This document shows, one piece after another, positions 17,650-25,005 of a stretch of 64,000 bases of DNA. Position 1 is the stretch's first letter. Each line of letters starts with the position of its first letter. Below the pieces are notes generated by a model. That model was not told the DNA's origin and made no database searches. It saw only the letters and a list, made by a program, of their open reading frames with translations. A program made the translations under genes and the position numbers. This DNA is from Mycolicibacterium lutetiense (lineage in GTDB: Bacteria; Actinomycetota; Actinomycetes; Mycobacteriales; Mycobacteriaceae), in contig NZ_JAGIOP010000001.1 in assembly GCF_017876775.1 (NCBI RefSeq), positions 1,793,442-1,857,441 on the forward strand, read 5' to 3'.

Positions 17650-17670
17650 AGTATCTAAAATAGAGATACT
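17650..17670 (+). promoter_or_regulatory. Shared operator variant, copy 4
   Basis: AGTATCTAAAATAGAGATACT. The right arm TAGAGATACT is intact, while the left arm AGTATCTA lacks two bases relative to a perfect palindrome. TAAAAT at 17656-17661 could be the -10. It lies 22 bp before the first of a chain of micro-ORFs. Confidence 0.6.
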
Positions 17671-17691
17671 GACCTCGGGGAGGGTAAGCGT

Positions 17692-17832
17692 ATGTCGGTC
17701 CCATCGGACATCTTGGAACTGAAGACGAGCTTGGAAACCCGCGAATATCGCATCGACGCGATCTTCGCAGACGCGCAAGCGGCTTTCGCTGGCACCGTGG
17801 CAGACGGCGGCGCAGGCGGGGGATCGCTGTGA
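17692..17832 (+). CDS. Micro-ORF behind operator copy 4 (46 aa)
   Basis: ATG 17692 follows GGGGAGGG. The 46 residues (MSVPSDILELKTSLETREYR) are helical with a Gly/Ala tail. Its TGA overlaps the next GTG (GTGA). Function unknown; support comes from the promoter, the ribosome-binding site and the coupling. Confidence 0.5.
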   Translation: MSVPSDILELKTSLETREYRIDAIFADAQAAFAGTVADGGAGGGSL

Positions 17833-18017
17833 CGGCGCCAGTCACCACCGGCACGTGCGCCGATTGTCCACATGAACATGACGAGCACACCGGTGCATCC
17901 GCGTCGTGCGTTGCGTTCGTCGTCGAGTTCGGTCGCGAACGCGTCTGCTATTGCACCGGATTCGAACCTGAAGACCCCGCCGAAGCCGACAAGATCCTGC
18001 GGGACGGTGCACCGTGA
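17829..18017 (+). CDS. Small Cys/His-rich protein, possible zinc finger
   Basis: 62 residues from GTG 17829. TCADCPHEHDEH followed by ASCVAF and VCYCTGFEP supplies Cys and His pairs suited to bind a metal ion, as in small zinc-ribbon proteins common in actinophages. It is coupled at both ends by GTGA overlaps. Confidence 0.55.
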   Translation: MTAPVTTGTCADCPHEHDEHTGASASCVAFVVEFGRERVCYCTGFEPEDPAEADKILRDGAP

Positions 18018-18187
18018 AGGCGCGGCTGATCGAAGATCAGCTCTACGAAGTGGTCGACGGCCGCAAGTGGTACACAGCAAGCCGCCGACCGGACGGGTCG
18101 TACTTCGTGATGAACCACGTGGGCCGGGCCATCAGCGAGGGCTCCGATATTCATCGCCGCGTAGTCCAGGCTGTCCAGGCGGACTGA
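18014..18187 (+). CDS. Small hypothetical protein (57 aa)
   Basis: GTG 18014 overlaps the previous stop. The product (VKARLIEDQLYEVVDGRKWY) reads like a compact beta-alpha protein with an aromatic core. Followed by TGATG, where a further 21-codon frame could start (18187-18252). Confidence 0.5.
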   Translation: MKARLIEDQLYEVVDGRKWYTASRRPDGSYFVMNHVGRAISEGSDIHRRVVQAVQAD

Positions 18188-18244
18188 TGACTGAGCCCGG
18201 TTGCCGTTCCCACGCCGCGTCGTCTGGACACCGGAGGCATCCGA

Positions 18245-18373
18245 ATGAGTGACCGCATCAAGGTTCAGCCGGTCCGTGCTGCTGATAGACGCATCCAAGG
18301 ATGGGCAATCAGCCGAGGAAACCGGAACTGGACTTCTATGGGGTGTCGCGGTGTGTGGCGCTGGGTGGCTTAG
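18245..18373 (+). CDS. Possible micro-ORF (42 aa)
   Basis: CCGGAGG six bases upstream of ATG 18245 is a good ribosome-binding site. The product (MSDRIKVQPVRAADRRIQGW) is basic and ends VWRWVA. It meets the minus-strand gene 18370-18630 tail to tail, overlapping 4 bp. Weakly supported. Confidence 0.35.
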   Translation: MSDRIKVQPVRAADRRIQGWAISRGNRNWTSMGCRGVWRWVA

Positions 18374-18630
18374 TTCGCTGGCGCGACTTCCAGCCCAGCA
18401 GGGTCCTCCCACCATTCGTGAACCCCGCGGTCGCGGTCCATCCAGAACACGGGGATGAGACCGGTGGTGGCGGCCGGCGGGCGTGGAGTTCCCGGTTCCC
18501 AGCCGAGGACCGGGTTCAGTCCGCCCATGGATCCACTGTCGGCGAGCACCTCGCCCTCGACACCGGAGCCACCTCGACGCGTGACGCGGTCCCCGACTCT
18601 GAATAGGTGTGCCGCGGGCTCAGACGACAT
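18370..18630 (-). CDS. Small hypothetical protein
   Basis: 86 residues (MSSEPAAHLFRVGDRVTRRG). The start FRVGDRVTRRGGSGVEGEV is a typical small beta-barrel opening. The middle is Pro-rich and the end VFWMDRDRGVHEWWEDPAG is aromatic. It overlaps the upstream gene by 11 bp. Function unknown. Confidence 0.55.
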   Translation of the reverse strand: MSSEPAAHLFRVGDRVTRRGGSGVEGEVLADSGSMGGLNPVLGWEPGTPRPPAATTGLIPVFWMDRDRGVHEWWEDPAGLEVAPAN

Positions 18631-18772
18631 AAGCGTCAGGGTCGCGGGTGAGAAGCTCGGCGATCGTCTTCGCCCAGGTTGGCGACTCGGCCGTGGCGAT
18701 CAGTACTCGATCCTGAGTAGGACCGCTGAATCCGTACACGTGAACGTCGTCAGCGACGAACTCCTGGTCCAT
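18620..18772 (-). CDS. Small hypothetical protein (50 aa)
   Basis: ATG 18772 preceded by GGAAGGGGAG. The product (MDQEFVADDVHVYGFSGPTQ) ends in LLTRDPDAYVV. The frame continues far upstream without a ribosome-binding site, so the short start is preferred. Function unknown. Confidence 0.5.
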   Translation of the reverse strand: MDQEFVADDVHVYGFSGPTQDRVLIATAESPTWAKTIAELLTRDPDAYVV

Positions 18773-18887
18773 GTCGTGGCTCCCCTTCCGTTGCCGCGGT
18801 GAGTGATACGCCCGCTGATCGTGGCATGGGGGCCGGAAGAGCGGGCCGCCAGGCGCGTAGCTCAGATACAGCCACCATGGCTGCTTG

Positions 18888-19385
18888 TCAGGACTCGGCG
18901 AGGCATGCCAAGTAACCGTCAGCGCGATCAGCCGCCTCGCCGGCGAGTTCACCGATTCGCCGAAGCGCTGCGGCGGCGTCACAGCTGCGGTCATATCCCG
19001 GGTCGTCGAACAACCCGCTGCGGGAGGTGTACCAGTCGCGAACCTGCGCGGGTGCAGCATCTTCGGCAAGCGCGCAGATCAAGAGTAGGGCCTCGGCGCG
19101 GTAACCCTGCTTGCCGATCACGTCTGCAGGCTCGTGCAGCCACTGCGGCCACGGCAATCCGGCGATGACCGACGCCACCGCATCCAGCGCCACTTCGGCG
19201 GCCTCTGCACGGTCGCTGAAAGGGGAGCCGATGCCGGAGATGAACCGGTGAAACTCGCCGGCCAGCGATGCGGGTTCGGCGACACTGTCACATGTGTGCG
19301 GCGGCGCGAGGATGCCGGCACTGGTGAGGTTGGCGCAGGCGTCGTCCAGGAAAGTGTCGAACAGCTGGTCCTGAGTGCTGGTCAC
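18888..19385 (-). CDS. Hypothetical helical protein
   Basis: GTG 19385 with AAAGGA upstream gives 165 residues (VTSTQDQLFDTFLDDACANL). It is predominantly helical and acidic, with conserved-looking ADRADGYLACLAES at the end. No known motif. It lies on the same strand as the Nudix gene, 118 bp downstream of it. Confidence 0.55.
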   Translation of the reverse strand: MTSTQDQLFDTFLDDACANLTSAGILAPPHTCDSVAEPASLAGEFHRFISGIGSPFSDRAEAAEVALDAVASVIAGLPWPQWLHEPADVIGKQGYRAEALLLICALAEDAAPAQVRDWYTSRSGLFDDPGYDRSCDAAAALRRIGELAGEAADRADGYLACLAES

Positions 19386-19503
19386 GGTGATCCTTTGGTG
19401 AAGTCGGGGTCCACCGTGAGAATCCGCCTCATGAGGGAGCTGATCGACGCGCGGCGCGGCGGGGCCGCGATCGCCACACAGAATCGCCCGGACGGCCGCG
19501 TGT

Positions 19504-19932
19504 TTAGGCGGTGACCAAGTTGGTGCCGTCGTGAGCTCGTGTGTGGACCGTGCCGTCGAACGCATCGAGCACCCGGATGGCGAACGCTGGCGTCATCGCG
19601 GCCTCGACCTGGTCCCTGGTCATCCAGCGGACGTCTTGAGCCTCGTCGGTCGGGTGAACCTCACCGGCGACAGGGCGGCACCGAAAAACCAGCGCAACAA
19701 TGCCGCGGCTGAGATTCTTGTAGACGCCGGTCAGCTGCTCGACGTCGACCTGTAAACCGGTCTCTTCGCGAACCTCACGCCGTACACCGTCCTCGAACGA
19801 TTCATCCAGCTCCAGAACACCACCAGGAGCTTCCCAGCGGCCGTTGTCGTCACGTCGAATGACGAGAACTCGATTGTCGCTGTCGACGACGATCCCTGCC
19901 ACACTGACCGAGTGTTTCGGTGTGTCTGCCAC
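19504..19932 (-). CDS. Nudix hydrolase
   Basis: 142 residues. The Nudix box is complete: GGVLELDESFEDGVRREVREETGL contains G-x5-E-x7-REVREETGL with the metal-binding glutamates. The fold starts with VAGIVVDSDNRVLVIRRDDNGRWEAPGG. Such enzymes cleave nucleoside diphosphates linked to another group; the substrate cannot be told. It is divergent from the GntR regulator, sharing the 79-bp intergenic region, so the regulator may also act here. In phages, Nudix proteins often accompany ADP-ribosyltransferases. Confidence 0.85.
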   Translation of the reverse strand: MADTPKHSVSVAGIVVDSDNRVLVIRRDDNGRWEAPGGVLELDESFEDGVRREVREETGLQVDVEQLTGVYKNLSRGIVALVFRCRPVAGEVHPTDEAQDVRWMTRDQVEAAMTPAFAIRVLDAFDGTVHTRAHDGTNLVTA

Positions 19933-19987
19933 CGTCCGACCTCCATTGGACTCGGGTGCTGCTTCGTGACACGCGTGAGCGATACCT

Positions 19988-20010
19988 CTAGGCTAGTCGT
20001 CTAGATATGC
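19988..20010 (+). promoter_or_regulatory. Candidate GntR operator 1
   Basis: CTAGTCGTCTAG (19993-20004) within TCTAGGCTAGTCGTCTAGATATG is rich in CTAG dyads of the kind bound by HutC-type GntR proteins. It lies immediately upstream of the regulator start and in the divergent region with the Nudix gene. The stretch CGTCTA..TATGC recurs at the second site (20857). Confidence 0.5.
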
Positions 20011-20011
20011 C

Positions 20012-20806
20012 ATGAAAGGCCGACACGTGCTGCAACTTGACGGGATCGACAAGGCGGACGACCGTCCGCCCTATCGGCAGATCGCGGCGATTTTGCGTGC
20101 AGCCATCGAGTCGCGCCAGTTTGCGGCAGGCGAGCGGCTTCCGTCCGAAGCGGACCTGATCGAGCATTTCGGTGTAGCGCGCATGACTGTCCGGCAGGCA
20201 GTCCAGGAGCTGCGCGGCGAGGGGCTTGTTGTCTCCGAACACGGTCGTGGTGTTTTTGTGCAGGCACGTCCGCCGATTCGGCGACTGGCCTCTGATCGGT
20301 TCGCACGCAGGCACCGTGACGAGGGCAAAGCCGCGTTCAGTGTTGAAGCTGAGAAGTCCGGTTATTCTCCCCGCGTCGACAGCATCACGGTTCGGCGACA
20401 GAAGCCAGGTTCCCTCGTTGCCGAGCGACTTCGCGTCCCCGTCAGCGATGACGTCGTTGTACGGTCGCGGCGTTACCTGGCGGACGGGCAGCCAATCGAG
20501 ACCGCCGTTTCCTACATCCCGGTGGCTTTTGCTGCCGGCACCGCGATCGAACAAACCGACACGGGTCCCGGCGGTATCTATGCGCGTCTCGAAGAATCCG
20601 GGCATGTCCTAGCACGGTTCACTGAGGAGGTTGGAGCACGGATGCCCACCCCTGACGAACGCCGTGTGCTCAACATCGGTTTGGGCGTGCCTGTTTTGAC
20701 CGTGCTGCGTACCGCCTACGACGTGAACGATGTGGCGGTCGAAGTTTGCGACACCGTGAAAGTTGCACCTTCCTACCTGCTCGAATACGAATTCTCGGCG
20801 CGCTAA
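20012..20806 (+). CDS. GntR-family (HutC subfamily) transcriptional regulator
   Basis: 264 residues. The N-terminal wHTH is clear: PPYRQIAAILRAAIESRQFA, LPSEADLIEHFGVARMTVRQ, then AVQELRGEGLVVSEHGRGVFV. The C-terminal UTRA-like ligand domain carries RRYLADGQPIETAVSYIP and a VLRTAYDVNDVAVEV block, typical of HutC proteins. It probably represses itself and adjacent genes via CTAG-rich sites on both sides (19988 and 20842). The inducer is unknown. ATG 20012 directly follows the putative operator, with little room for a ribosome-binding site, so a leaderless message or later start is possible. Confidence 0.85.
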   Translation: MKGRHVLQLDGIDKADDRPPYRQIAAILRAAIESRQFAAGERLPSEADLIEHFGVARMTVRQAVQELRGEGLVVSEHGRGVFVQARPPIRRLASDRFARRHRDEGKAAFSVEAEKSGYSPRVDSITVRRQKPGSLVAERLRVPVSDDVVVRSRRYLADGQPIETAVSYIPVAFAAGTAIEQTDTGPGGIYARLEESGHVLARFTEEVGARMPTPDERRVLNIGLGVPVLTVLRTAYDVNDVAVEVCDTVKVAPSYLLEYEFSAR

Positions 20807-20841
20807 ATCCCCGGAAACCCTTTCGATGGGGCCGCCATGCC

Positions 20842-20866
20842 TAGAACTTGTCTAGACGTCTATGTA
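20842..20866 (+). promoter_or_regulatory. Candidate GntR operator 2
   Basis: TTGTCTAGACGTCTATGTATG contains the palindromes TCTAGA and TAGACGTCTA (20853-20862) and shares CGTCTA..TATGC with the site before the GntR gene. It precedes the small gene at 20980. Confidence 0.5.
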
Positions 20867-20979
20867 TGCTCAACCTATCTGGAGACGGGTCCATCGGATC
20901 AGCCGACCGGACTCTCATTTGCGCCACCACCAAGGACGCAGTGACGTGAGATAACCGCAACAGGAAGGGCATTCGGAAT

Positions 20980-21162
20980 ATGACCACCATCACCGCCACG
21001 GAAACCGACCTGATGCAGCGATTGCGCGTGGCAGGTGATGGGAAACAGTTCGAGGTACGTGGCGGGTCCACTCATGGGCGATCGCTGACTGTCGACGAAC
21101 TGATTGCGGAACTGTCAGCGGTCACGTATTTCCCCAGGTTTGAGGGGTTGTCCGTCACGTAA
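20980..21162 (+). pseudogene. Small gene, 5' part, cut by an IS21 element
   Basis: ATG 20980 (MTTITATETDLMQRLRVAGD) follows AGGAAGG. The host frame reaches about residue 47 (LTVDELIAELSA) before entering the left end of the IS and stopping at 21162. A coding-looking frame resumes right after the IS (23732-23887); the two were probably one gene of roughly 100 codons. Function unknown; likely the target of the neighbouring GntR regulator. Confidence 0.55.
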
Positions 21163-21296
21163 TTCCCCACCCTGGCTGTCACGTAATTCCCCACCCTGGG
21201 CGGTGTGTCTGCCTGGTGTGGGCCTCGTTTACCGGTTCGCTCTGCATCCATCTGATGGTGGATGGAAGGGCGCTGATGGCGAGGAGAAGTATCGTG

Positions 21297-22841
21297 ATGC
21301 TCGATTTGGTCGAGTTGTTCACCCACTGGCACGCGGGCCGTTCGCAGGTCCAGTTATCGGAGTCGCTGGGCATTGACCGCAAGACCGTCCGCAAATATTT
21401 GGCTCCGGCGGTCGCGGCGGGTATCGGCCCGGGTACCGAGCCGCTGACCGCGCCACAGTGGTCGGAGCTGATCGGCGGGTGGTTCCCGGAACTGTCCGAT
21501 CCTGCGGCGCGGGCGCTGACCTGGCCGCTGATCGAACCGCACCGGGACCAGATCAAGACCTGGCTCGATGCCGATGTCACGATCGCCACGATCGCTCAGC
21601 GGTTGCGGGACGAGCATGCGGTAGCGGTGTCGGAGTCCTCGGTTCGGCGTTGGATCGCAACACATTTCGCGGAAGAGGTGGCACGAGCGAAGGTGACCGT
21701 GCCGCGCGGGCCGGTCGAGCCGGGCAGTGAAGCGCAGATCGACTACGGTCGCCTGGGCATGTGGTTCGATCCCGCGGTGGGCCGCCGGGTGGCGGTGTGG
21801 GCGTTCGTGATGGTGTTGGCGTGTTCGCGGCACCTGTTCGTGCGCCCGGTGATCCGGATGGACCAAACCACCTGGTGCGCTTGCCATGTCGCGGCGTTCG
21901 AGTTCTTCGGCGGGGTCCCGGCCCGGTTGGTGTGTGACAACCTCAAGACCGGGGTGGACAAACCCGACCTGTATGACCCGAAGATCAACCGCGCCTATGC
22001 CGAGCTGGCCACCCACTACGGCACCCTGATCGACCCGGCGCGGGCGTTCAAACCCAAAGACAAACCCCGCGTCGAACGGCCCATGCAATACATCCGGGAT
22101 TCGTTCTGGCGCGGCCGCCAGTTCGACGGGCTGCCCGCGATGCAAACCGACGCCCAGCGCTGGAGCATCGAGGTGGCCGGGGCGAGGTCGTGTCGGGCAC
22201 TGGAGGGCGCGCCGCCGTTGCGGGTGTTTGAAGCGATCGAAGCCAGCGCGTTGATCGGGTTGCCGCCCAGAGTATTTGAACTGTCCACCTGGTCGATCGG
22301 CACCGTCGGCACCGACGCGCACCTCAAGGTCGGCAAGGCGTTGTACTCGGTGCCGTGGCGGCTGATCGGGCAACGCCTGCATGCCCGCACCGCCGGCGAC
22401 GTGGTACAGGTCTTTCACGCCGATGCGGTGGTGGCCATCCACGTGCGCCGCCCATCGGGGCGCTCGACCGACTTCGCCCATTACCCGCCGGAGAAGGTCG
22501 CGTTCGCGATGAAAACCCCGACCTGGTGCCGGCGCACCGCCGAACTGGTCGGCCCGGCCTGCGTCGCGGTGATCGCCGCGTTCATGGCCGACAACGCCAT
22601 CCACCATCTGCGCGCCGCGCAAGGAGTGCTCGGGCTGCGCGACAAACACGGCTGCGACCGGTTGGAGGCCGCGTGCGCCCGCGCCATCGCCGTCGGTGAC
22701 CCGTCCTACCGCACCATCAAAGGCATCCTGGCCGCCGGCACCGAACACGCCGGCGACGAACCGCCCGCCAGCACCGGCGCGGCGGGGGCGTTTCTGCGTG
22801 GCCCCGACCAGTTCGGCACCGATACCGGCATCATCGCCTGA
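21297..22841 (+). CDS. istA: IS21-family transposase IstA
   Basis: About 514 residues from ATG 21297 (GAGGAG ten bases upstream); in-frame starts at 21276 and 21216 are less likely. The N-terminal HTH (LSESLGIDRKTVRKYL) is followed by the DDE core: EAQIDYGRLGMWFDP, CDNLKTGVDKPDLYDP and DKPRVERPMQYIRDSFW. The C-terminal beta domain (VGKALYSVPWRLIGQRLHAR) is typical. It cuts and joins IS ends together with IstB. Full length, no internal stop. Confidence 0.93.
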   Translation: MLDLVELFTHWHAGRSQVQLSESLGIDRKTVRKYLAPAVAAGIGPGTEPLTAPQWSELIGGWFPELSDPAARALTWPLIEPHRDQIKTWLDADVTIATIAQRLRDEHAVAVSESSVRRWIATHFAEEVARAKVTVPRGPVEPGSEAQIDYGRLGMWFDPAVGRRVAVWAFVMVLACSRHLFVRPVIRMDQTTWCACHVAAFEFFGGVPARLVCDNLKTGVDKPDLYDPKINRAYAELATHYGTLIDPARAFKPKDKPRVERPMQYIRDSFWRGRQFDGLPAMQTDAQRWSIEVAGARSCRALEGAPPLRVFEAIEASALIGLPPRVFELSTWSIGTVGTDAHLKVGKALYSVPWRLIGQRLHARTAGDVVQVFHADAVVAIHVRRPSGRSTDFAHYPPEKVAFAMKTPTWCRRTAELVGPACVAVIAAFMADNAIHHLRAAQGVLGLRDKHGCDRLEAACARAIAVGDPSYRTIKGILAAGTEHAGDEPPASTGAAGAFLRGPDQFGTDTGIIA

Positions 22842-22895
22842 TCGTCACCAATTCCACACTGCTGCAACATAATCAACCTTCAAAGGAAGCCCACC

Positions 22896-23651
22896 ATGTC
22901 TATCTGTGATCCGGCGCTACGCACCGCGCTGCGCACCCTGAAACTGTCCGGCATGCTCGACACCCTCGATGCCCGGCTCGCCCAAACCCGCGACGGCGGC
23001 CTCGGCCACCTCGAATTCCTGCAAGCCCTCTGTCAAGACGAGATCGCCCGCCGCGAATCCGCCGCTCTCACACGGCGATTGCGCCGCGCCAAGTTCGAAG
23101 AACAGGCCACCTTCGAAGACTTCGACTTCACCGCCAACCCGAAACTGCCCGCCGCGATGCTGCGCGACCTGGCCGCCCTGCGCTGGCTCGACGCCGGCGA
23201 ATCAGTCATCCTCTACGGCCCCGTCGGCGTCGGCAAAACCCATGTGGCACAAGCACTCGGACATCACGTAGCCCGCCGCGGCGGGGACATCCGCTTCGTC
23301 AAATGCGCCCGCATGCTCGCCGACCTTGCCGGCGGACACGCCGACCGCACCATCGGCCAGCGCATGCGCGAGTACACCCGGCCCCTGGTACTGATCGTCG
23401 ATGACTTCGCGATGCGTGAGCACACCACCACCCAATCCGACGATCTCTACGATCTGGTCTCCGACCGGGCCATCGCTGGCAAACCCCTCATCCTGACCAG
23501 CAACCGCGCCCCCAAAGACTGGTACCCGCTGTTCCCCAACCCCGTCGTGGCCGAATCCCTACTCGACCGACTGATCAACACCAGCCACCAAGTCCTCATG
23601 GACGGACCCAGCTACCGACCCCGGAAACGACCCGGCCGCACCACCACCTAG
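22896..23651 (+). CDS. istB: IS21-family AAA+ helper IstB
   Basis: 251 residues. The N-terminal IstB domain (LRTLKLSGMLDTLDARLAQ) is followed by the AAA+ core: Walker A GPVGVGKTHVAQALG, Walker B LVLIVDDFAM, and sensor TSNRAPKDWYPLF. It regulates target choice and activates IstA. Located 54 bp after istA, with AAGGAAG upstream of the ATG. Confidence 0.93.
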   Translation: MSICDPALRTALRTLKLSGMLDTLDARLAQTRDGGLGHLEFLQALCQDEIARRESAALTRRLRRAKFEEQATFEDFDFTANPKLPAAMLRDLAALRWLDAGESVILYGPVGVGKTHVAQALGHHVARRGGDIRFVKCARMLADLAGGHADRTIGQRMREYTRPLVLIVDDFAMREHTTTQSDDLYDLVSDRAIAGKPLILTSNRAPKDWYPLFPNPVVAESLLDRLINTSHQVLMDGPSYRPRKRPGRTTT

Positions 23652-23731
23652 ACAACGCCCGCCCCGACCGGTAAGACCAACACGAGGCCCACACCTGGGG
23701 AATTACGTGACAGCAACCCCTGGGGAATTAC

Positions 23732-23887
23732 GTGACCGACGACACGGAACTTCTTCCCGGGCCCTTCGTGTTGGGTGCCGCCGTCGAACGGCTTGAAGCC
23801 GGGTACCCGGCACTTGTCGGGATCGTCGACGCCGAAGGCGAGCGGGAAATCTGGGTGAAGACCCAGTCTCAGGACGTCAGCGCATAG
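23732..23887 (+). pseudogene. Small gene, 3' part, downstream of the IS21 element
   Basis: Frame from GTG 23732 within the outer repeat: VTDDTELLPGPFVLGAAVER..., 51 residues ending QSQDVSA. It looks protein-like and is on the same strand as the 5' fragment at 20980. GGGGAA in the IS end could serve as a ribosome-binding site, so it might be expressed. Ends one base before the convergent lipoprotein gene. Confidence 0.45.
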
Positions 23888-24553
23888 TCAGTCGTTGCTG
23901 ACTGTCACTTGGAACAGACCGTCTCGGGACAGGCCGATGCCGCGCACCGACCGAACACCCCACGCCGCAAGCAGGTGGCTTTTGACCAGGGAAATGGCCG
24001 TTCCTTCAGTGATTCCCTGAAGCTCGAGAATTACTTCAGCGTCCCCGTCTGGGCGCGGGTCGACTCTGACGAGAACCAGCGCGTCCGACATGCCGACTGC
24101 GGCGCACGCGCCGACGGTCGCCCATCGAGCACGGGTGCAGCCTCCGTCGGAATCCAGCAGTGCACCCGCCGCTGACTCAGGAGTCGGCGGCACGAAAGCC
24201 GACTCCTGGCTGGGAGGTTGCTCTGCTTCTGTCGATGGGGGATTGCTGCCTTTTGATCGGCCTACGGCGATTCCGGCGATGCCGGCGATGAGAAGCAAGG
24301 CTCCAGCAACTATCGACCAGGAATCCTTGTCTCCGTCAGCCAGCTTTCTCGGCAGCGATCGATCCTCTTGAGCCTGGTACCAGGCATATTCCGCCTCGCA
24401 GGCGGCATTCGTGGCATCCCTCAGTGCTCCGTGGAGGGAAGAGTTATCGTCTCTGCACGTCGGTTTCGGGGGCGATTCTTGGCACCCGGCCACGAATGTC
24501 GCAACCAGTACCACAAGAAGAAGGGTGATTGCCTTCGTCGGCATCTTCCGCAT
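23888..24553 (-). CDS. Membrane lipoprotein of unknown function
   Basis: 221 residues. The signal peptide LLLVVLVATFVAGC ends in a lipobox (Cys near residue 24). A second hydrophobic helix follows (WSIVAGALLLIAGIAGIAVG, about 80-99), then a Pro/Glu-rich linker and a C-terminal soluble domain (VLVRVDPRPDGDAEVILELQ). This suggests an N-terminally anchored envelope protein. The start may be the ATG three codons downstream. A 22-bp palindrome lies about 43 bp upstream. Confidence 0.65.
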   Translation of the reverse strand: MRKMPTKAITLLLVVLVATFVAGCQESPPKPTCRDDNSSLHGALRDATNAACEAEYAWYQAQEDRSLPRKLADGDKDSWSIVAGALLLIAGIAGIAVGRSKGSNPPSTEAEQPPSQESAFVPPTPESAAGALLDSDGGCTRARWATVGACAAVGMSDALVLVRVDPRPDGDAEVILELQGITEGTAISLVKSHLLAAWGVRSVRGIGLSRDGLFQVTVSND

Positions 24554-24595
24554 CCAGCCCCCTGCGCCCTGCGTCCGTTCGAATCACCCACGAAC

Positions 24596-24617
24596 ACAGG
24601 GTGATGTCTCACCCTGT
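24596..24617 (-). promoter_or_regulatory. Palindrome upstream of the lipoprotein gene
   Basis: ACAGGGTGA and TCACCCTGT, perfect 9-bp arms around TGTC. Its position in front of the lipoprotein gene fits an operator. No other copy noticed in the window. Confidence 0.5.
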
Positions 24618-25005
24618 TGGGTTACACGAATTTACGTGGTGTGGATCGGGTGCCGGTCAGCCTGGTCCGTTTTCGTCCTCAAAACGCCGCGCTACGTCGC
24701 CGCGGCCTTCGCCCGGTCATAGTTGGTCAAGGCCTGCTTCCTCCCGGATCTCGGGTACGCCGCGAAGGTGCTGGTCGGCCAACGCCGCAGGATCGGCTTC
24801 TTGGGCCTCGGCTGCCCTCGCATTCTTGCGCGACAACGTGCGCAGCGCCGACTGACTCCAGCTGCAGGATTAACGAACGCGCTCGACTGCGCGAGGAGTG
24901 CCGAGATCTGGAACTGATGCACGGTCCGGCCGCCTTAGTGCCGATCACGATGCCCCGAGGCGACAGTCCTGGTGCCGACAACCCACGGGGGCAGTGCGTA
25001 CCCGA
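24618..25005. other. Intergenic region, possible decayed coding fragment
   Basis: No intact gene is seen. On the minus strand, about 24720-24850, a frame reads LSRKNARAAEAQEADPAALA and on to GVPEIREEAGLDQL, which looks coding but has no start; it may be the end of a lost gene. Confidence 0.35.

Larger units (their letters stand above)
21120..23737 (+). mobile_element. IS21-family element with multiple terminal repeats
   Basis: The unit (G/C/T)GTCACGTA(A/T)TTCCCCA occurs three times at the left (21120, 21153, 21177) and twice inverted at the right (ending 23712 and 23737). Between them are istA and istB in the usual order. IS21 ends characteristically carry repeated binding sites. No target duplication is evident with either the outer or the inner repeats as the true end. 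Confidence 0.85.

Noticed and set aside
21354..22748. Minus-strand open frame opposite istA (464 codons)
   Set aside because: Shadow of the transposase; Arg/Gly/His-rich and without protein-like pattern.
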